Notes: generated from the letters alone by a model not told the origin. A stretch of 64,000 bases of DNA from Planctomycetaceae bacterium (GCA_021732785.1 JAKFUG010000023.1:1-64000), one strand, 5' to 3'. Shown: positions 27,755-38,940, counted from the stretch's first letter. A program made the numbers and translations.

Positions 27755-28035
27755 AGAAAGCAGTTCCTCTCAAGATTAATGCGGGGGGGGGAAATCGGGG
27801 GACGAGAGGCGGCGCGCCTCAATCCAGGAGCCATTTCGTTCTTCGAAGTATAGCCGTGCATACCGCTGCGGCAAGCCATCGCCAGAGAGGGCTGCTGCGT
27901 CTCCCGCGCCGAAAGTCGGCACGATTGTGGTATAGTCGAACCCAAGATTCTGGTCTTTCTTCCTGAAGGAACTCGGCGGCGGGGAATATCCGGCCGCATG
28001 GCGCGTCCCCCTTTGCGGAGAGAGGTTTTCTGCCG

Positions 28036-28581
28036 ATGACCGACGGTGTCCCCGCCGCGACAGTCGCCGATCTGCTGCACGCGCATTATGCGTTTGTGTA
28101 TCGGGTGGCGTATCGACTGTCGGGGAACGCCGCCGATGCGGACGATTTGACGCAGCAAACATATCTCCAGGCCCAGACGCATCTTGCGCAGTTGCGCGAT
28201 GCTGCCCGCTCGCGGCCGTGGCTGGCTTCGATCGTGCGGAATCTCTTTCTGCGCCGGAAACGTCACGAAGCCAAAGTGGTGGCCTGGAATCCGGAATGGG
28301 ACCCGGCTGCCGAAATCGATCCGCCGGAAACGATGGATCCGCAAGCCTTGCAAACCGCGCTCGCCGAATTGCCCGACGAATTCCGCGTCCCGGTGGTGCT
28401 CTTTTACTTTCAGGAATTCAGCTACAAGGACATTGCCGCGGAGTTGGGAATTCCGCTGGGAACCGTCATGAGTCGGCTCGCGCGGGCGAAATCCCATCTG
28501 CGCGAACGCCTCGGTGAAGCCGAAGCGGATGACATTCCCATTCACCGTTCACCACGACGCCCGCACAAGACACCGGTTTGA
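28036..28581 (+). CDS. ECF-type RNA polymerase sigma factor
   Basis: 181 residues, start ATG 28036 with GGAGAGAGG upstream. Sigma region 2: YRVAYRLSGNAADADDLTQQTYLQA; region 4: ALAELPDEFRVPVVLFYF then the helix-turn-helix YKDIAAELGIPLGTVMSRLARA. A typical group 4 (extracytoplasmic function) sigma factor. The gene immediately downstream encodes a zinc-type anti-sigma factor, with the stop and next start nearly overlapping, so this is a sigma/anti-sigma switch. Confidence 0.93.
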   Translation: MTDGVPAATVADLLHAHYAFVYRVAYRLSGNAADADDLTQQTYLQAQTHLAQLRDAARSRPWLASIVRNLFLRRKRHEAKVVAWNPEWDPAAEIDPPETMDPQALQTALAELPDEFRVPVVLFYFQEFSYKDIAAELGIPLGTVMSRLARAKSHLRERLGEAEADDIPIHRSPRRPHKTPV

Positions 28582-28592
28582 CGAAGCACATC

Positions 28593-29387
28593 ATGGAATG
28601 TTGGGAAGCCCAGGAACTGCTGGAAGGGATCGACTTCGGGGCGATCAGCGCCGACGATGCGCTCGCGGTCGAAGCCCAACGTCACCAAGGCGAGTGCTCG
28701 ACCTGTCGGAGCGCCCTGTCCCAGCGACTGGTGTGGAATGCCAGATTAGCAGACGCGATGACCGATGTTTCCATTCCCGACGGGTTGGAGTCACGGCTGC
28801 TCGAACAACTCGCTCCGATCATTCCGGCAGCGGTGGCTGTCCCCCTGTCGCGCTCCTCGCGCCGCCGCTGGATCGTCGCCTTGGCGACCATCGCCTCGCT
28901 GATGCTCATCGCCGCTCTGTGGCAACCCTGGAATCCGCCCGCTTCGGTTGTCAGTCTGGCGATCGTCGACACCCACATTGCCAGTGATTTGACCGACCTG
29001 ACCCCGTACGATCAGCCTGCGTGGAAGCCGGAATTGCCGCGGGTCTGGCGGTCGTTTTTCCAGTTGCAACCGGACCTCGTGCATCACTTCCCGGCGGGAA
29101 CCCCCAGCGTCTTGTCCGTCGCTGCGATGGTTCCGTTTGAGTTCCGGGCGTCCGCGGCCGCGACACCCATCCGCGGGCGACTCGTGATGATTCCCGCATC
29201 GCACTTTCGCGAGCCGCCCGAGGACGGGGACTTTTCCGCCGTGACCGAGGTCGAGTACATCCCCGGTTTCAACCGGTGCGTCTGGCGGGAAGGGAACTGG
29301 GTCTACATCTGCTATGTCCGTTCCGTCGGCGGTGCCGAGCTGCACGAACTGATGCAGTTGATGCGCGGATCCCGCAACTTCACCTGA
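28593..29387 (+). CDS. Anti-sigma factor with ZAS-like domain and one membrane span
   Basis: 264 residues from ATG 28593; a TTG at 28578 overlapping the sigma stop is an alternative. The N-terminal domain has H-x3-C-x2-C (HQGECSTC), the zinc anti-sigma motif. A membrane segment, WIVALATIASLMLIAALW, lies near residue 95, followed by a 160-residue extracytoplasmic domain of unknown type. It would hold the upstream sigma factor inactive at the membrane and release it on an envelope signal. Confidence 0.85.
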   Translation: MECWEAQELLEGIDFGAISADDALAVEAQRHQGECSTCRSALSQRLVWNARLADAMTDVSIPDGLESRLLEQLAPIIPAAVAVPLSRSSRRRWIVALATIASLMLIAALWQPWNPPASVVSLAIVDTHIASDLTDLTPYDQPAWKPELPRVWRSFFQLQPDLVHHFPAGTPSVLSVAAMVPFEFRASAAATPIRGRLVMIPASHFREPPEDGDFSAVTEVEYIPGFNRCVWREGNWVYICYVRSVGGAELHELMQLMRGSRNFT

Positions 29388-29496
29388 TGCCAATCGGGTT
29401 TGCCTCACGGACTCGGCAAACCCTACGCTGTCTCAGTCTGGCCTGCGCTCCGGCGATGTGGTACGCTCTCACATGAATTGATGTGGATGCGTCTTC

Positions 29497-29519
29497 CCCG
29501 CCGATATCGAATCGGCGGG
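29497..29519. repeat. 9-bp hairpin upstream of DUF1501 gene
   Basis: CCCGCCGAT (29497-29505) pairs with ATCGGCGGG (29511-29519) around ATCGA. It lies 110 bp after the anti-sigma stop and 53 bp before the next start. It may end the sigma operon or affect the next leader. Confidence 0.55.
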
Positions 29520-29572
29520 AGTGCATTTGGCAATCCCCCTCGGGATGGACGATTTCGGCGTAAGGTCTTGGC

Positions 29573-30916
29573 ATGCTGAATCTTTTGAATCAGAATATCC
29601 CGCTCTGCTCGGGCATGACGCGGCGGGAAGCGATCCGCATCGGAGCCCTCGGCCTCGGCGGATTGACGCTGCCGCAACTCTTGAGAGCCGAACAGACGGC
29701 CGGGATTCGCGCGTCGAAAAAAGCCGTCATTATGATCTACATGTGTGGTGCCCCGGGGCATCAGGACATGTACGACCTGAAAATGGACGCTCCCAGCGAA
29801 ATCCGGGGCGAGTTCCGACCGATCGCCACCAGCGTCCCCGGCATCGAAATCTGCGAGCACATGCCCCGGCTCGCCAAGCTCATGCACCACGTCATTCCGT
29901 TGCGGTCCGTCGTTGGTTCCCCCGATGGCGACCACGATTCATACATCTGTTACACCGGCCATTCCAAGCGTAATCCGCCGCCGGGCGGCTGGCCGTCGTT
30001 CGGTGCGGTGACGGGAAAATTGCTCGGCGCGAAAAACAAAGCCGTGCCCCCGTTCATTGGCTTGTCACCGGATACGGGGCATCCACCGTATGGTTCGCCC
30101 GGCTTGCCGGGCTTTCTCGGCATTGCCAATGCGGCGTTCCGACCGTCGGGACCGAGTCGCGATGATATGCTGATGAAGGGGCTCGACACTCAACGTCTTG
30201 GTGACCGCCGCAATTTGCTGACGGCGTTCGATCATTTCCGTCGCGATGTCGATGCCAGCGGCATGATGGGCGGCATGGACTCCCTCACCGAACAAGCCTT
30301 CAACATTCTCACGTCGAGTGCGCTCGCCGAAGCGCTCGATCTCTCAAAAGAGCCCGCGGAAGTCCGCGAGCGGTACGGCAAGGGCGATGCGAAAAACTTC
30401 GGCGACGGTGCTCCGCGGAACCTCGAGCACTTCCTGATGGCCCGACGGTTGGTCGAAGCCGGTTGCCGTGTCGTCACGTTGAACTTCGGCCGCTGGGACT
30501 TTCACAGCGACAACTTCAACGGCATGAAGAATACGCACCTGCCGCAGTTCGATCAGGGACTTTCCGCGCTCATCGAAGACCTGGCGTATCGCGGGATGCT
30601 CGATGATGTGTCGGTCGTCGCATGGGGAGAATTCGGCCGAACGCCACGCATCAATCCGGAAGCGGGCCGCGATCATTGGCCGCAAGTCGGCGGCGGTCTC
30701 ATCGCCGGCGGTGGTATGCGCGGCGGTCAGGTGATTGGGTCCACCGATCGCCTCGGAGCCGAAGTCGCCAGCCGTCCGGTCCACTTCGCCGAAGTCTTCG
30801 CGACGCTGTACCGCAACCTCGGCATCGACATTCACAGCGTCAAAATGCCCGACCTGTCCGGCCGCCCGCAATACGTCACCGACAGCACGTACCAACCGCT
30901 GCCGGAAGTGGTGTAG
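29573..30916 (+). CDS. DUF1501 domain protein, solitary (Tat exported)
   Basis: 447 residues. Twin-arginine leader MTRREAIRIGALGLGGLTL begins at residue 15. DUF1501 signatures: VIMIYMCGAPGHQDMYDLK, HMPRLAKLMHHVIPLRS, VVAWGEFGRTPRINPEAGRD. Shorter than the other two DUF1501 proteins here and of a different subgroup (the GAPGHQDMYDLK form). No DUF1549/1553 partner is adjacent. Its enzymatic role is unproven; family fold is sulfatase/phosphatase-like. Confidence 0.93.
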   Translation: MLNLLNQNIPLCSGMTRREAIRIGALGLGGLTLPQLLRAEQTAGIRASKKAVIMIYMCGAPGHQDMYDLKMDAPSEIRGEFRPIATSVPGIEICEHMPRLAKLMHHVIPLRSVVGSPDGDHDSYICYTGHSKRNPPPGGWPSFGAVTGKLLGAKNKAVPPFIGLSPDTGHPPYGSPGLPGFLGIANAAFRPSGPSRDDMLMKGLDTQRLGDRRNLLTAFDHFRRDVDASGMMGGMDSLTEQAFNILTSSALAEALDLSKEPAEVRERYGKGDAKNFGDGAPRNLEHFLMARRLVEAGCRVVTLNFGRWDFHSDNFNGMKNTHLPQFDQGLSALIEDLAYRGMLDDVSVVAWGEFGRTPRINPEAGRDHWPQVGGGLIAGGGMRGGQVIGSTDRLGAEVASRPVHFAEVFATLYRNLGIDIHSVKMPDLSGRPQYVTDSTYQPLPEVV

Positions 30917-31088
30917 AACGTGCATAATTTCTCCGGGCGAAGGTGTGTGCTTCGCGAGCGCCAAGGGGCCTGCGCCGGAATCGTTGGCCTGGCTTGCGGG
31001 AAACTGTCTCACAGCGGGATACGACTCACCGGCGGCTAGCGCCGGGCCGCTCATGAAATGCAGTCCCCTCGCTTGCTGTGACAACGAA

Positions 31089-31159
31089 AATGCCCCGGAC
31101 ATGTCGCCATGTCCGGGGCATTCGATTTTGCTGTCGTGGCCCCCGGTCATTGACCGGGG
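31089..31159. terminator. Two stacked hairpins between convergent genes
   Basis: AATGCCCCGGACATG (31089-31103) pairs perfectly with CATGTCCGGGGCATT (31108-31122), loop TCGC. A second hairpin, CCCCGGTC (31141-31148) with GACCGGGG (31152-31159), follows. They separate the DUF1501 gene from the leftward DUF1559 gene and can serve as bidirectional terminators. Confidence 0.8.
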
Positions 31160-31177
31160 TTAAGACGGAGACGCGGC

Positions 31178-32227
31178 TTAGAAGTCGCCGGTCTGTTCGC
31201 CATCGGCCCGGCTCATCAGGCGGCGGATGGTGTTGAAGTCGGTGTTTTCGCTGATGAAGCGGACCGTGCCGTCGCCCATCAGAGCATGCAGGCCCCCGAC
31301 GTGCATCGAAAACGGTTCATCGTTCGGGCCGCAATTGTTGGTCGTCCACGGGCAGGTGCCCGGGCCGCCGGTCGGCGTTTTGTTGTTGTTGAAGATAGCG
31401 CCGCGGTTCGCCGGCGGACCCGAGACACCCGAGCCACTGTCCGGATCGGCCCAGCGGCCGGGAGCCGAACTGCCCGTGCCGTTGGCACCTTGCGCGACAT
31501 CGACACCGTTCATGACCGGAGCGGTAGCCGACCATCCCCCGGTAGTGGTGGTCAACGGCCCAAAAACCAGGCCCAGCGTGTACGAGCCCACAACCTGAGT
31601 CACCTTGCCGTTCGATTCCACGATGGCAATCGTATTGCTCGTGCCGTCGGTGCAGGCCGCAATGGCGTTGTGGAAGCCGAGGAGCGAGTCGCGATCCCAG
31701 GTCGTATCGAGTTTCTGACGAGCGTTGTTGCTGTCGATGTCGGTGTACGCGATCGGCATGTAGTCGGTCAGACCATAACCGAGGGAATCGGCCGCGCCAC
31801 CGGGGTTGCTGGGGCAAAGAATGGCCGTGACCTTGGTCTTGGCAGCCGCGGCATTCGTCGAGTTCAACGAATTCGTGTAGTGGAAGCTGGGGTTAAACTG
31901 GTTGTAGAGCGGTGCCTGATCGAAGTACGGCAGCATCTGGAAGAACGTCGATGTCGGAGTGAACCGACGATCATAGGGGCTCGTACGGCGGTCCGTGAAT
32001 TCCCCTGCGGACGGGAACTTCGTGTAGGTCGATTCGTAATTGAAGAGCGCCAGGCCCATCTGCTTCATGTTGTTTTTGCACTGCGTGCGACGGGCGGCTT
32101 CACGGGCCTGTTGCACGGCGGGCAAAAGCAGGGCGATGAGGATGGCGATGATCGCAATCACCACCAAAAGCTCGATCAGCGTGAAGCCACGCCGCGAACT
32201 ACGGGACGGAGAAGAAACGAAAGACAT
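31178..32227 (-). CDS. DUF1559 prepilin-like protein, copy 2
   Basis: 349 residues from ATG 32227 (GGAG upstream). The N-terminus has the type IV pilin/pseudopilin methylation site [19 protein letters not shown], followed by the DUF1559 domain and the C-terminal H-x9-DG motif ([12 protein letters not shown]). Processed by a prepilin peptidase and probably exposed at the surface. It is a close tandem paralogue of the gene at 32623. The family is greatly expanded in planctomycetes; no molecular function is known. Confidence 0.95.
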   Translation of the reverse strand: MSFVSSPSRSSRRGFTLIELLVVIAIIAILIALLLPAVQQAREAARRTQCKNNMKQMGLALFNYESTYTKFPSAGEFTDRRTSPYDRRFTPTSTFFQMLPYFDQAPLYNQFNPSFHYTNSLNSTNAAAAKTKVTAILCPSNPGGAADSLGYGLTDYMPIAYTDIDSNNARQKLDTTWDRDSLLGFHNAIAACTDGTSNTIAIVESNGKVTQVVGSYTLGLVFGPLTTTTGGWSATAPVMNGVDVAQGANGTGSSAPGRWADPDSGSGVSGPPANRGAIFNNNKTPTGGPGTCPWTTNNCGPNDEPFSMHVGGLHALMGDGTVRFISENTDFNTIRRLMSRADGEQTGDF

Positions 32228-32531
32228 GGACAAAACTCCAGAAGCCGGCACAGTTGCCGCACGAAAAAAGGAACCGCTAACAGTCGTTGTCAGGACGCTC
32301 CGACACGACGAGTCCCTTGAAGGCATGAAGGATAGCCAGCAATTGTGAATAAATTATGAACGACGCCTGGAAGTTGCGTAATGAGGGCTTTGCCCCACGT
32401 CTACGTTTTCATCGGACGGTTTCGCGGGAAAGAGACGCGGCCTATGCCGCCGCGCCGCTCATTCTTTCTTAGAAAACCAACATTTTCCGACAATTGGGAT
32501 TGCAAGTGACTCGCGGCTGTCCAAATGAAAA

Positions 32532-32562
32532 GACCCCGGCCACCTTACAGGCGACCGGGGTC
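32532..32562. terminator. Terminator-like hairpin after DUF1559 copy 1
   Basis: GACCCCGG (32532-32539) pairs with CCGGGGTC (32555-32562), with further C-G pairing inside the loop. It lies about 60 bp past the stop of the leftward gene at 32623. Confidence 0.65.
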
Positions 32563-32622
32563 CGGCGATTTGAGGGGCTTCGTGTCCCACGAGCGGGACA
32601 CGATCTCGAATTTCCCTGCGGC

Positions 32623-33669
32623 TTAGAAGTCGCCGGTCTGCTCCCCTTCCGCACGGCCCATGAGGCGGCGGAGCGTGTTGAAGTCGGTGTTTTCCGAGAT
32701 GAAGCGGACGGTGCCATCGCCCATGAGGGCGTGAACGCCACCGACGTGCAACGAGAACGGTTCATCGTTCGGGCCGCAGTTGTTGGTCGTCCACGGGCAG
32801 GTGCCCGGGCCGCCGGTCGGAGTCTTGTTGTTGTTGATGATCGGTCCGCGATTGGCCGGAGGACCGGACACGCCCGAGCCGCTATCCGGATCGGCCCAAC
32901 GGCCCGGAGCCGAACTACTGGTTCCATTGGCACCCTGAGCCGTATCGGCACCGTCCATCAACGGAGCCGTTGCCGACCAACCCGCCTGGGTTGGATTTAA
33001 CGGTCCAAAGACCAGGCCGAGCGTATAGGACCCGGTGACGGTGGTCTGCTTGCCCGCGTCTTCGATGATGGCGATGGTATTGCTGGTCCCGTCGGTGCAG
33101 GCCGAAATGGCATTGTGGAAACCGAGGAGCGAATCGCGATCCCAGGTGGTGCTCAGTTTCTGACGGTTGTTGGTGTCGTCGATGTCGGTGTAGGCAATCG
33201 GCATGTAGTCGGTGAGGCCGTAGCCCTGGGGATCAGCCGGAGTGTTGGCGTTGCTCGGGCAGAGGAACGCGGTGATCTTCGTCCGGGCGGCCGCCGCATT
33301 CGTCGAGTTCAGCGAGTTCGTGTAATGGTAGGTGAGGGTGAAGCTGTTGTAGAGCGGTGCCTGATCGATGAACGGCAGGCATTGGGTGAAGGTCGACGTC
33401 GGGGTGAACCGACGGTCGTAGGTGCCAGCGCGACGATCAGTGAATTCCCCGGCCGACGGGAACTTGGTGAAGGTCGACTCGTAGTTGTGGAGCGCCAAGC
33501 CCAACTGCTTCATGTTGTTTTTGCACTGGGTGCGGCGGGCGGCTTCACGGGCTTGCTGCACCGCGGGCAAAAGCAGCGCGATGAGGATGGCGATGATCGC
33601 AATCACCACCAGGAGTTCGATCAACGTGAAACCACGTCGCGAACCACGGACTGGGGAAGGAGATACCAT
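32623..33669 (-). CDS. DUF1559 prepilin-like protein, copy 1
   Basis: 348 residues from ATG 33669. Same plan as its neighbour: [19 protein letters not shown] at the N-terminus, [32 protein letters not shown] near the end. Most positions are identical with the downstream copy, including the last 90 residues, so this is a recent tandem duplication or one maintained by gene conversion. Each copy has its own 3' hairpin and leader, so they may be separately expressed. Confidence 0.95.
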   Translation of the reverse strand: MVSPSPVRGSRRGFTLIELLVVIAIIAILIALLLPAVQQAREAARRTQCKNNMKQLGLALHNYESTFTKFPSAGEFTDRRAGTYDRRFTPTSTFTQCLPFIDQAPLYNSFTLTYHYTNSLNSTNAAAARTKITAFLCPSNANTPADPQGYGLTDYMPIAYTDIDDTNNRQKLSTTWDRDSLLGFHNAISACTDGTSNTIAIIEDAGKQTTVTGSYTLGLVFGPLNPTQAGWSATAPLMDGADTAQGANGTSSSAPGRWADPDSGSGVSGPPANRGPIINNNKTPTGGPGTCPWTTNNCGPNDEPFSLHVGGVHALMGDGTVRFISENTDFNTLRRLMGRAEGEQTGDF

Positions 33670-33902
33670 GAATACAAACTCCGAGGACGAAGATCGCACG
33701 CCTCTTGCGGGAACCGTTTGTAACGACTGCGAGACACACCTCGACGGTCGCAGTTCCTGTGGGTCGTACGGTATCGCCGAGTTGTGAAGAAACGACGAAG
33801 GCTTCTGCAACTTTGCATGAAGACGGCGAAGTCAGAACGGCACGATTTCGCGGAGAATTTCGTGCGCACGCTTCCATCCCGTCGCCCCGACCGACGACGA
33901 TT

Positions 33903-34151
33903 TCAGGATGAATACTCGGCCAGACCGGGAGGGACTTCGCGACGAAGAATCACGTTGGCCGGCTGGTCATTATTTCGGACGGCCGTACGAACAGCCTCCA
34001 GAACCGCTTCCTCATCGTCCGCCGGTGTCGGACCGACGTAGACCTGAATCGCATTCTGCGACGCTTTCACGCCCAGTCCATGAATGCCGCCCTTGCCGAG
34101 GAACACCATTCGCAGCTGCTCTTTGAGAGTCCGCAAGTCGTCCAACGGCAT
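33903..34151 (-). CDS. Small protein, possible stand-alone relative of the protease N-domain
   Basis: 82 residues from ATG 34151, with AGGA upstream, 13 bp after the serine protease stop on the same strand. It reads GIHGLGVKASQNAIQVYVGP, then an acidic helix and VILRREVPPG. The protease N-terminal region has a similar order (VHAVGVGRKFV, VRLYVRQKL, GIPTDVVEAP). I infer that the small protein may have the same fold and could act as a propeptide-like partner or inhibitor. No named family is recognised. Confidence 0.7.
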   Translation of the reverse strand: MPLDDLRTLKEQLRMVFLGKGGIHGLGVKASQNAIQVYVGPTPADDEEAVLEAVRTAVRNNDQPANVILRREVPPGLAEYSS

Positions 34152-34164
34152 GATTTGATTCCTT

Positions 34165-35286
34165 TCACAACAGTTCGACCTCTAACAATTGTAGCACGTC
34201 GCTGAGGCGGCTGGCGATTCCGTAACTGCCATCGGGCGGACAGGCGAAAAAGAGTCCGATCGCCTGTTGCGAATCTCGTTCGACGACGAGCGCGCCACTA
34301 TCGCCTGGCAGGGCAAAGGCCGGATGCGACGAAGTCCGGGCAATGCGGATCTGATTCGTGAACAACGCCCACTGAGACGGATCGTTATGATCCATCTGAA
34401 TGGTGACATCGAACGAAATGTCGTCGATTTGCCCCTCCGTATAACCCGTCGTGCGCCCATGTTTTCTCACAAACAGGTCGTCTTGCGGATCGGCGACGCC
34501 GCTCACAGCCCCGATGGAACAGATCTCGGTCGTGAAATTTCCCTCGTTGCTCACGGCCGCGATCGCGGCATCAACCGCGTTGGCGGGGCCGCCCAATTGA
34601 ATCGGATGGAATCGGGAAAGCTCGGCGACTTTATCAGCAGCGGTCCCTCCATCCAATCGCCCCGGCTGATCAAGTTCATCCCCCTCCACGCCGCGGTTGG
34701 TATCCGCAAAAACGTGATTGTTGCTGAGAAGATACGTCGTCTCGGGATCGTCTCCGTCACGTGTCGACCGGCAGAAATATCCCAGCGTGCCCGCGGTGAT
34801 GTTAAAGTGTCCTATACTGATTCCCGCCACGAAGGGACGCTGTCGTTGTTGCCGTTGTGACGTGCAGGCCGGCACCGCCTGCGCAAGGGAAGCCACCGCA
34901 GCGGCAACCTTGGACGCCGGGCTGGCCACGGCACCCGCCACTCGTGACTTCGTCCCCTTCTTTTTTGCCGCAAAATAGGCCCGCGGCGCTTCCACCACGT
35001 CGGTCGGGATTCCGTCAATCGCTTTCGGCAAGCGGTCAATGGGAGCCAGCATCGTCTCGGCTAATTTTTGCCGGACGTAAAGACGCACACAGAAATCGCC
35101 CACCGGCTTCCCTTCCACAAACTTACGGCCCACACCTACCGCATGCACATTGCGATCGGCGTGGGTAATCGCCTCCCGCACCGAGAGGGTCGCTTCCAGA
35201 CCCGCGGCAGCCACCAGCAGCGATGGTCGCAGGAACTGAGCACTCATCAATCGCTTGACGGCCATTAAGTCATTCAGGTTTGACAT
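34165..35286 (-). CDS. Trypsin-like serine protease, Nal1-type
   Basis: 373 residues. N-terminal domain (about 25-105), Ala/Lys-rich linker (105-150), then a chymotrypsin-fold protease. His191 in LLSNNHVFAD, Asp239 in NAVDAAIAA and Ser330 in LPGDSGALV form the expected triad. No signal peptide, so likely cytoplasmic. It resembles bacterial relatives of the plant NAL1 protease, with the typical HGRTTGYTEG segment. The small gene 13 bp downstream is probably co-expressed. The protein substrate is unknown. Confidence 0.87.
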   Translation of the reverse strand: MSNLNDLMAVKRLMSAQFLRPSLLVAAAGLEATLSVREAITHADRNVHAVGVGRKFVEGKPVGDFCVRLYVRQKLAETMLAPIDRLPKAIDGIPTDVVEAPRAYFAAKKKGTKSRVAGAVASPASKVAAAVASLAQAVPACTSQRQQRQRPFVAGISIGHFNITAGTLGYFCRSTRDGDDPETTYLLSNNHVFADTNRGVEGDELDQPGRLDGGTAADKVAELSRFHPIQLGGPANAVDAAIAAVSNEGNFTTEICSIGAVSGVADPQDDLFVRKHGRTTGYTEGQIDDISFDVTIQMDHNDPSQWALFTNQIRIARTSSHPAFALPGDSGALVVERDSQQAIGLFFACPPDGSYGIASRLSDVLQLLEVELL

Positions 35287-35519
35287 GGGGGGCTTTCCAT
35301 GAGGACTTCAGAAACATTACAGTGTTCAAAATTCCACCACAGTTACTTTGGGTTTGGCAAGCCCCTTTCGTGTGATTCCGGGAAGTCGGTTTTTTCCCCT
35401 GTCGCCGCTCAATGGACTCCACACCACGATCTCGTCAGCATTCCTTGATGGTTTGGTGGCTGAGTTGCACAATCACCAGCATGTCCGTCAGAAGAACAGA
35501 CGAAAGAAGGATTGCGGCG

Positions 35520-38500
35520 ATGTTCCACAACATGGTGACGGTCTTCGTACTCTCGGCCACGCTGGTCTCTGCGGCAGAAGGCCCGCAAGTGCCGACGGGC
35601 TTCACTGTCGAAATCGTCGCGAACTTCCCGCAGATTCAGCGGCCGATCTTTGCCCACTTCGATGATGTCGGCCGGCTGTACGTCGGTGAGTCGTCCGGCG
35701 AGAATCTCAACCGCGTCCAGATGCTGGAGAAAAAACCGCACTGGATCACCTGTCTCGAAGACACGAACAACGATGGCGTCTTCGATAAGTCCACGCGGTT
35801 CGTCGATGACATCACGCTGCCGCAGGGGATGCTGTGGTACCGCGGCAGCGTTTACTGCGCGTGTCCGCCGAGCATCTGGAAGTTCACCGATACCGACGGC
35901 GACGGAAAAGCCGATCAGCGGGAAGAGATCCTCACCGGCTTCGGTTTCAGCGGCAATGCGTGCGATACTCACGGCCCGTTTCTTTCCCCCACCGGGCGGC
36001 TGTACATCGCGCAGGGTCGGCATGGCCACGAGTTCAAGGACAAAGAGGGGAAGACGTATTCCAAAGGGAAAGCGGCCCGGATTTATTCCTGCCGGTTGGA
36101 TGGCAGCGATGTCCGCGTCCATTGCGGCGGCGGCTTCGATAACCCCGTCGAGATCGAGTTCACCGAAGAAGGGGAACTGCTCGGCACCGTCAACATTCTC
36201 TATCCGAACCGGGGCGATTGCCTGATGCACTGGGTCGAAGGGGGCGTCTATCCCAGAGAAGATCAGCAGGACTGCATCAGCGAGTTCAAGTGGACCGGCG
36301 GATTGCTCGGCCCCATCGTCGACATGGGCCACGTCGCCGTCTCCGGCCTGATGCGGTACCGCGGCACCCACTTCGGCCCGGAGTTCAAAGACCATCTCTT
36401 CATCACCGAGTTCAACACGCACAAGGTGAAGCGCGTCGCCTTGAAACGAAGCGGCTCGACTTTCGCCGCCGAGCCGATGGAATTCCTGACGTGCCCCGAT
36501 GGTGATTTTCACCCCACCGACGTGCTGGAAGACGCCGACGGTTCGGTGTTGGTGGTCGACACCGGCGCGTGGTTCCTGAACGGCTGCCCGACTAGCCGCG
36601 TCGCCAAGCCCGAAGTCACGGGCGCGATTTATCGCATTCGTAAAACCGACGGCGAAAAAATCGACGACCCGCGCGGCCTCCGCTTGCGCTTAGCCGACGC
36701 CGCGCCCGCGGAACTCATCAAACATCTAGGCGATAAACGCCCTGCTGTCCGAGAAAATGTCATCAAACTACTCTTGAATAAACTGTCGTCAAAGTGGACC
36801 GCGTGGAAAACCTTTAACGAGTTGAACCGCGTTGTATTTTTCCCTAAGCAATTTAATATCGATCAGCGGATCAATACTGTCTCCGTATTCGCGCGGCAGG
36901 CGCAAATGATTCCGCAGAATGAACTGGACCCTTTGTTACCGATTGCGATGCTTCTCGATGACACTGATGAACGAGTTCGGCAGTTTGCCATTCATGCTGC
37001 CGGAGATGTGATTGCTGAATCCGGTTTCTCGAAATTGAAGCGCATCGTAAATGAGGACGTGATCCAAAATCGCCGAGCGGCATCGGAGTCCATCGCCAAG
37101 ATTGCCAAGCAATGGCGTCAACACGACCAGTCATTACCCGAACTCAATCAGCGATCGCAGGCGATGGAGATTCTTTTTGCGAGCCAGGAACTCGTTCAAT
37201 TTTGGGCGAAGGCTCCCGAGAAAGATCGTACATTTGAAGCCTGTCTCACATTCGCGCTGTCTCAATTAGGTGAGACGCGAATCGTCGAACGATTAGATTT
37301 GCACGGCGACGATGGTGAAATGTCAGGACTTCGCGTCGCCCTCATCGCGCTCGATCAGATGGACAACTCTCCGTTGAGGGCGGCGATGGTGACGCCGTTG
37401 TTAGCGACGGACGATCCGACGTTGCAGAAGACGGTGCTGGAGGTGCTCGCGCGGCATCCGGGGTGGGCGAAGGAAGCGCTCGGGACCATCCGCGAATGGC
37501 TGGGCGAAAAGGATCTCGCCGACGACAAGGCAAACGCGATCCGCACGCTGCTGGTGGCGCAGGCGGGTGAGGTGGAGGTGCAACAGTTGATCGCCGAGAT
37601 CGTGTCGGTCGGCAAAGCGGCCAGCGGAGTCGATGCTCTTCTGTGGGAAGTGCTGCAACGGGCCGATGTCGCAACATGGCCAGCCGTCTGGTCACCGTTG
37701 TTGCAGCACGCGCTGGTGAAGGGCGACCCGCAGCATCAACTCGTCGCGCTGCGGATCATCCAACGCCGTGAGCTGCCGGACTTCGATGCCGCGATCGCAC
37801 CGATCGCCGATCGCACGGAAACCGCACCGTTGTTGCGCTCGGAGGCGCTGACGGCAATCGGTCCGCGGTTGAAGGTGGTTGATGAGAAACAGTTTGCGTT
37901 TCTGTTGACGCAACTGGAGAAGGATCGGGATTCCGCGTTGAAGATGGCGGGGGCGAGAGCGCTTGCCGGTTGTCTGCTAAGCGGCAAGCAATTGGAGGAA
38001 ATCGCGAACCATTTTGATGCGGCGGGGCCGTTGGTGATTTCGACGTTGTTGAAGGCGTTCGAGCGCTCGAACGATGATCATGTCGGCGCGGCGCTGGTGA
38101 GTGGATTACGGCAATCGTCGGTCGCGGAATCGTTGTCCGGCGATGAAGTTTCGGCATTGGTACGACGGTATTCGCCGATGGTGCATCAGCTCGCGCTGCC
38201 GCTGATCAAGCAACTCGGCGTCGATGTCGAAGCCCAGCAAGCGCGGCTGACGCAACTCGCGCCGCTCATCACCGACGGCGATGCGAAAGCGGGCGAGCGC
38301 GTCTTCTTCGGCAAGAAAGCCAATTGCAGCGCGTGTCACGCCGTCGCGGGGAAAGGGGCGCGGATTGGTCCCGATCTGTCGCGCATCGGCCAGAGTCGCA
38401 CGGGGAAAGATCTGCTGGAAGCGATTGTCTACCCCAGCGCGAGTTTCGTGAACGGTTACCGACCGCATGTCGCGCAACTCGACAACGGCAAGACCGTACA

Positions 38501-38691
38501 GGGGATCATCGCCGCGGAATCAAACGACGCCATCACCATCCGTACCGCCGATTTGCAAGAAGTCCGCGTGCTGCGAAAGGAGATCGAAGAACTGAAAGAG
38601 TCGTCGACCTCCATCATGCCGAAGGGGCTCGACACGCAACTCACCCCGGACGAGCTGCGGCATCTGCTGGCGTTCTTGCAATCACGGAAAT

Positions 38692-38693
<2 letters not shown>
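35520..38693 (+). CDS. PVC-type haem-binding CxxCH protein with beta-propeller and HEAT-like repeats
   Basis: 1057 residues from ATG 35520 (GAAGG upstream), with a signal peptide (1-17). An N-terminal membrane-bound-dehydrogenase-type propeller (about 20-385) reads FAHFDDVGRLYVGES, EDTNNDGVFDKSTRFVDD, ITEFNTHKVKRV. A helical HEAT-like section spans about 420-920, and a C-terminal cytochrome domain carries the haem motif CSACH (GKKANCSACHAVAGKG), GPDLSRIGQ and a Leu-rich end. The family is exported and presumed to oxidise sugars or similar. The stretch 36770-37330 is clearly lower in GC than the rest of the gene. Confidence 0.92.
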
Positions 38694-38931
<238 letters not shown>

Positions 38932-38940
38932 AAAACGCCA

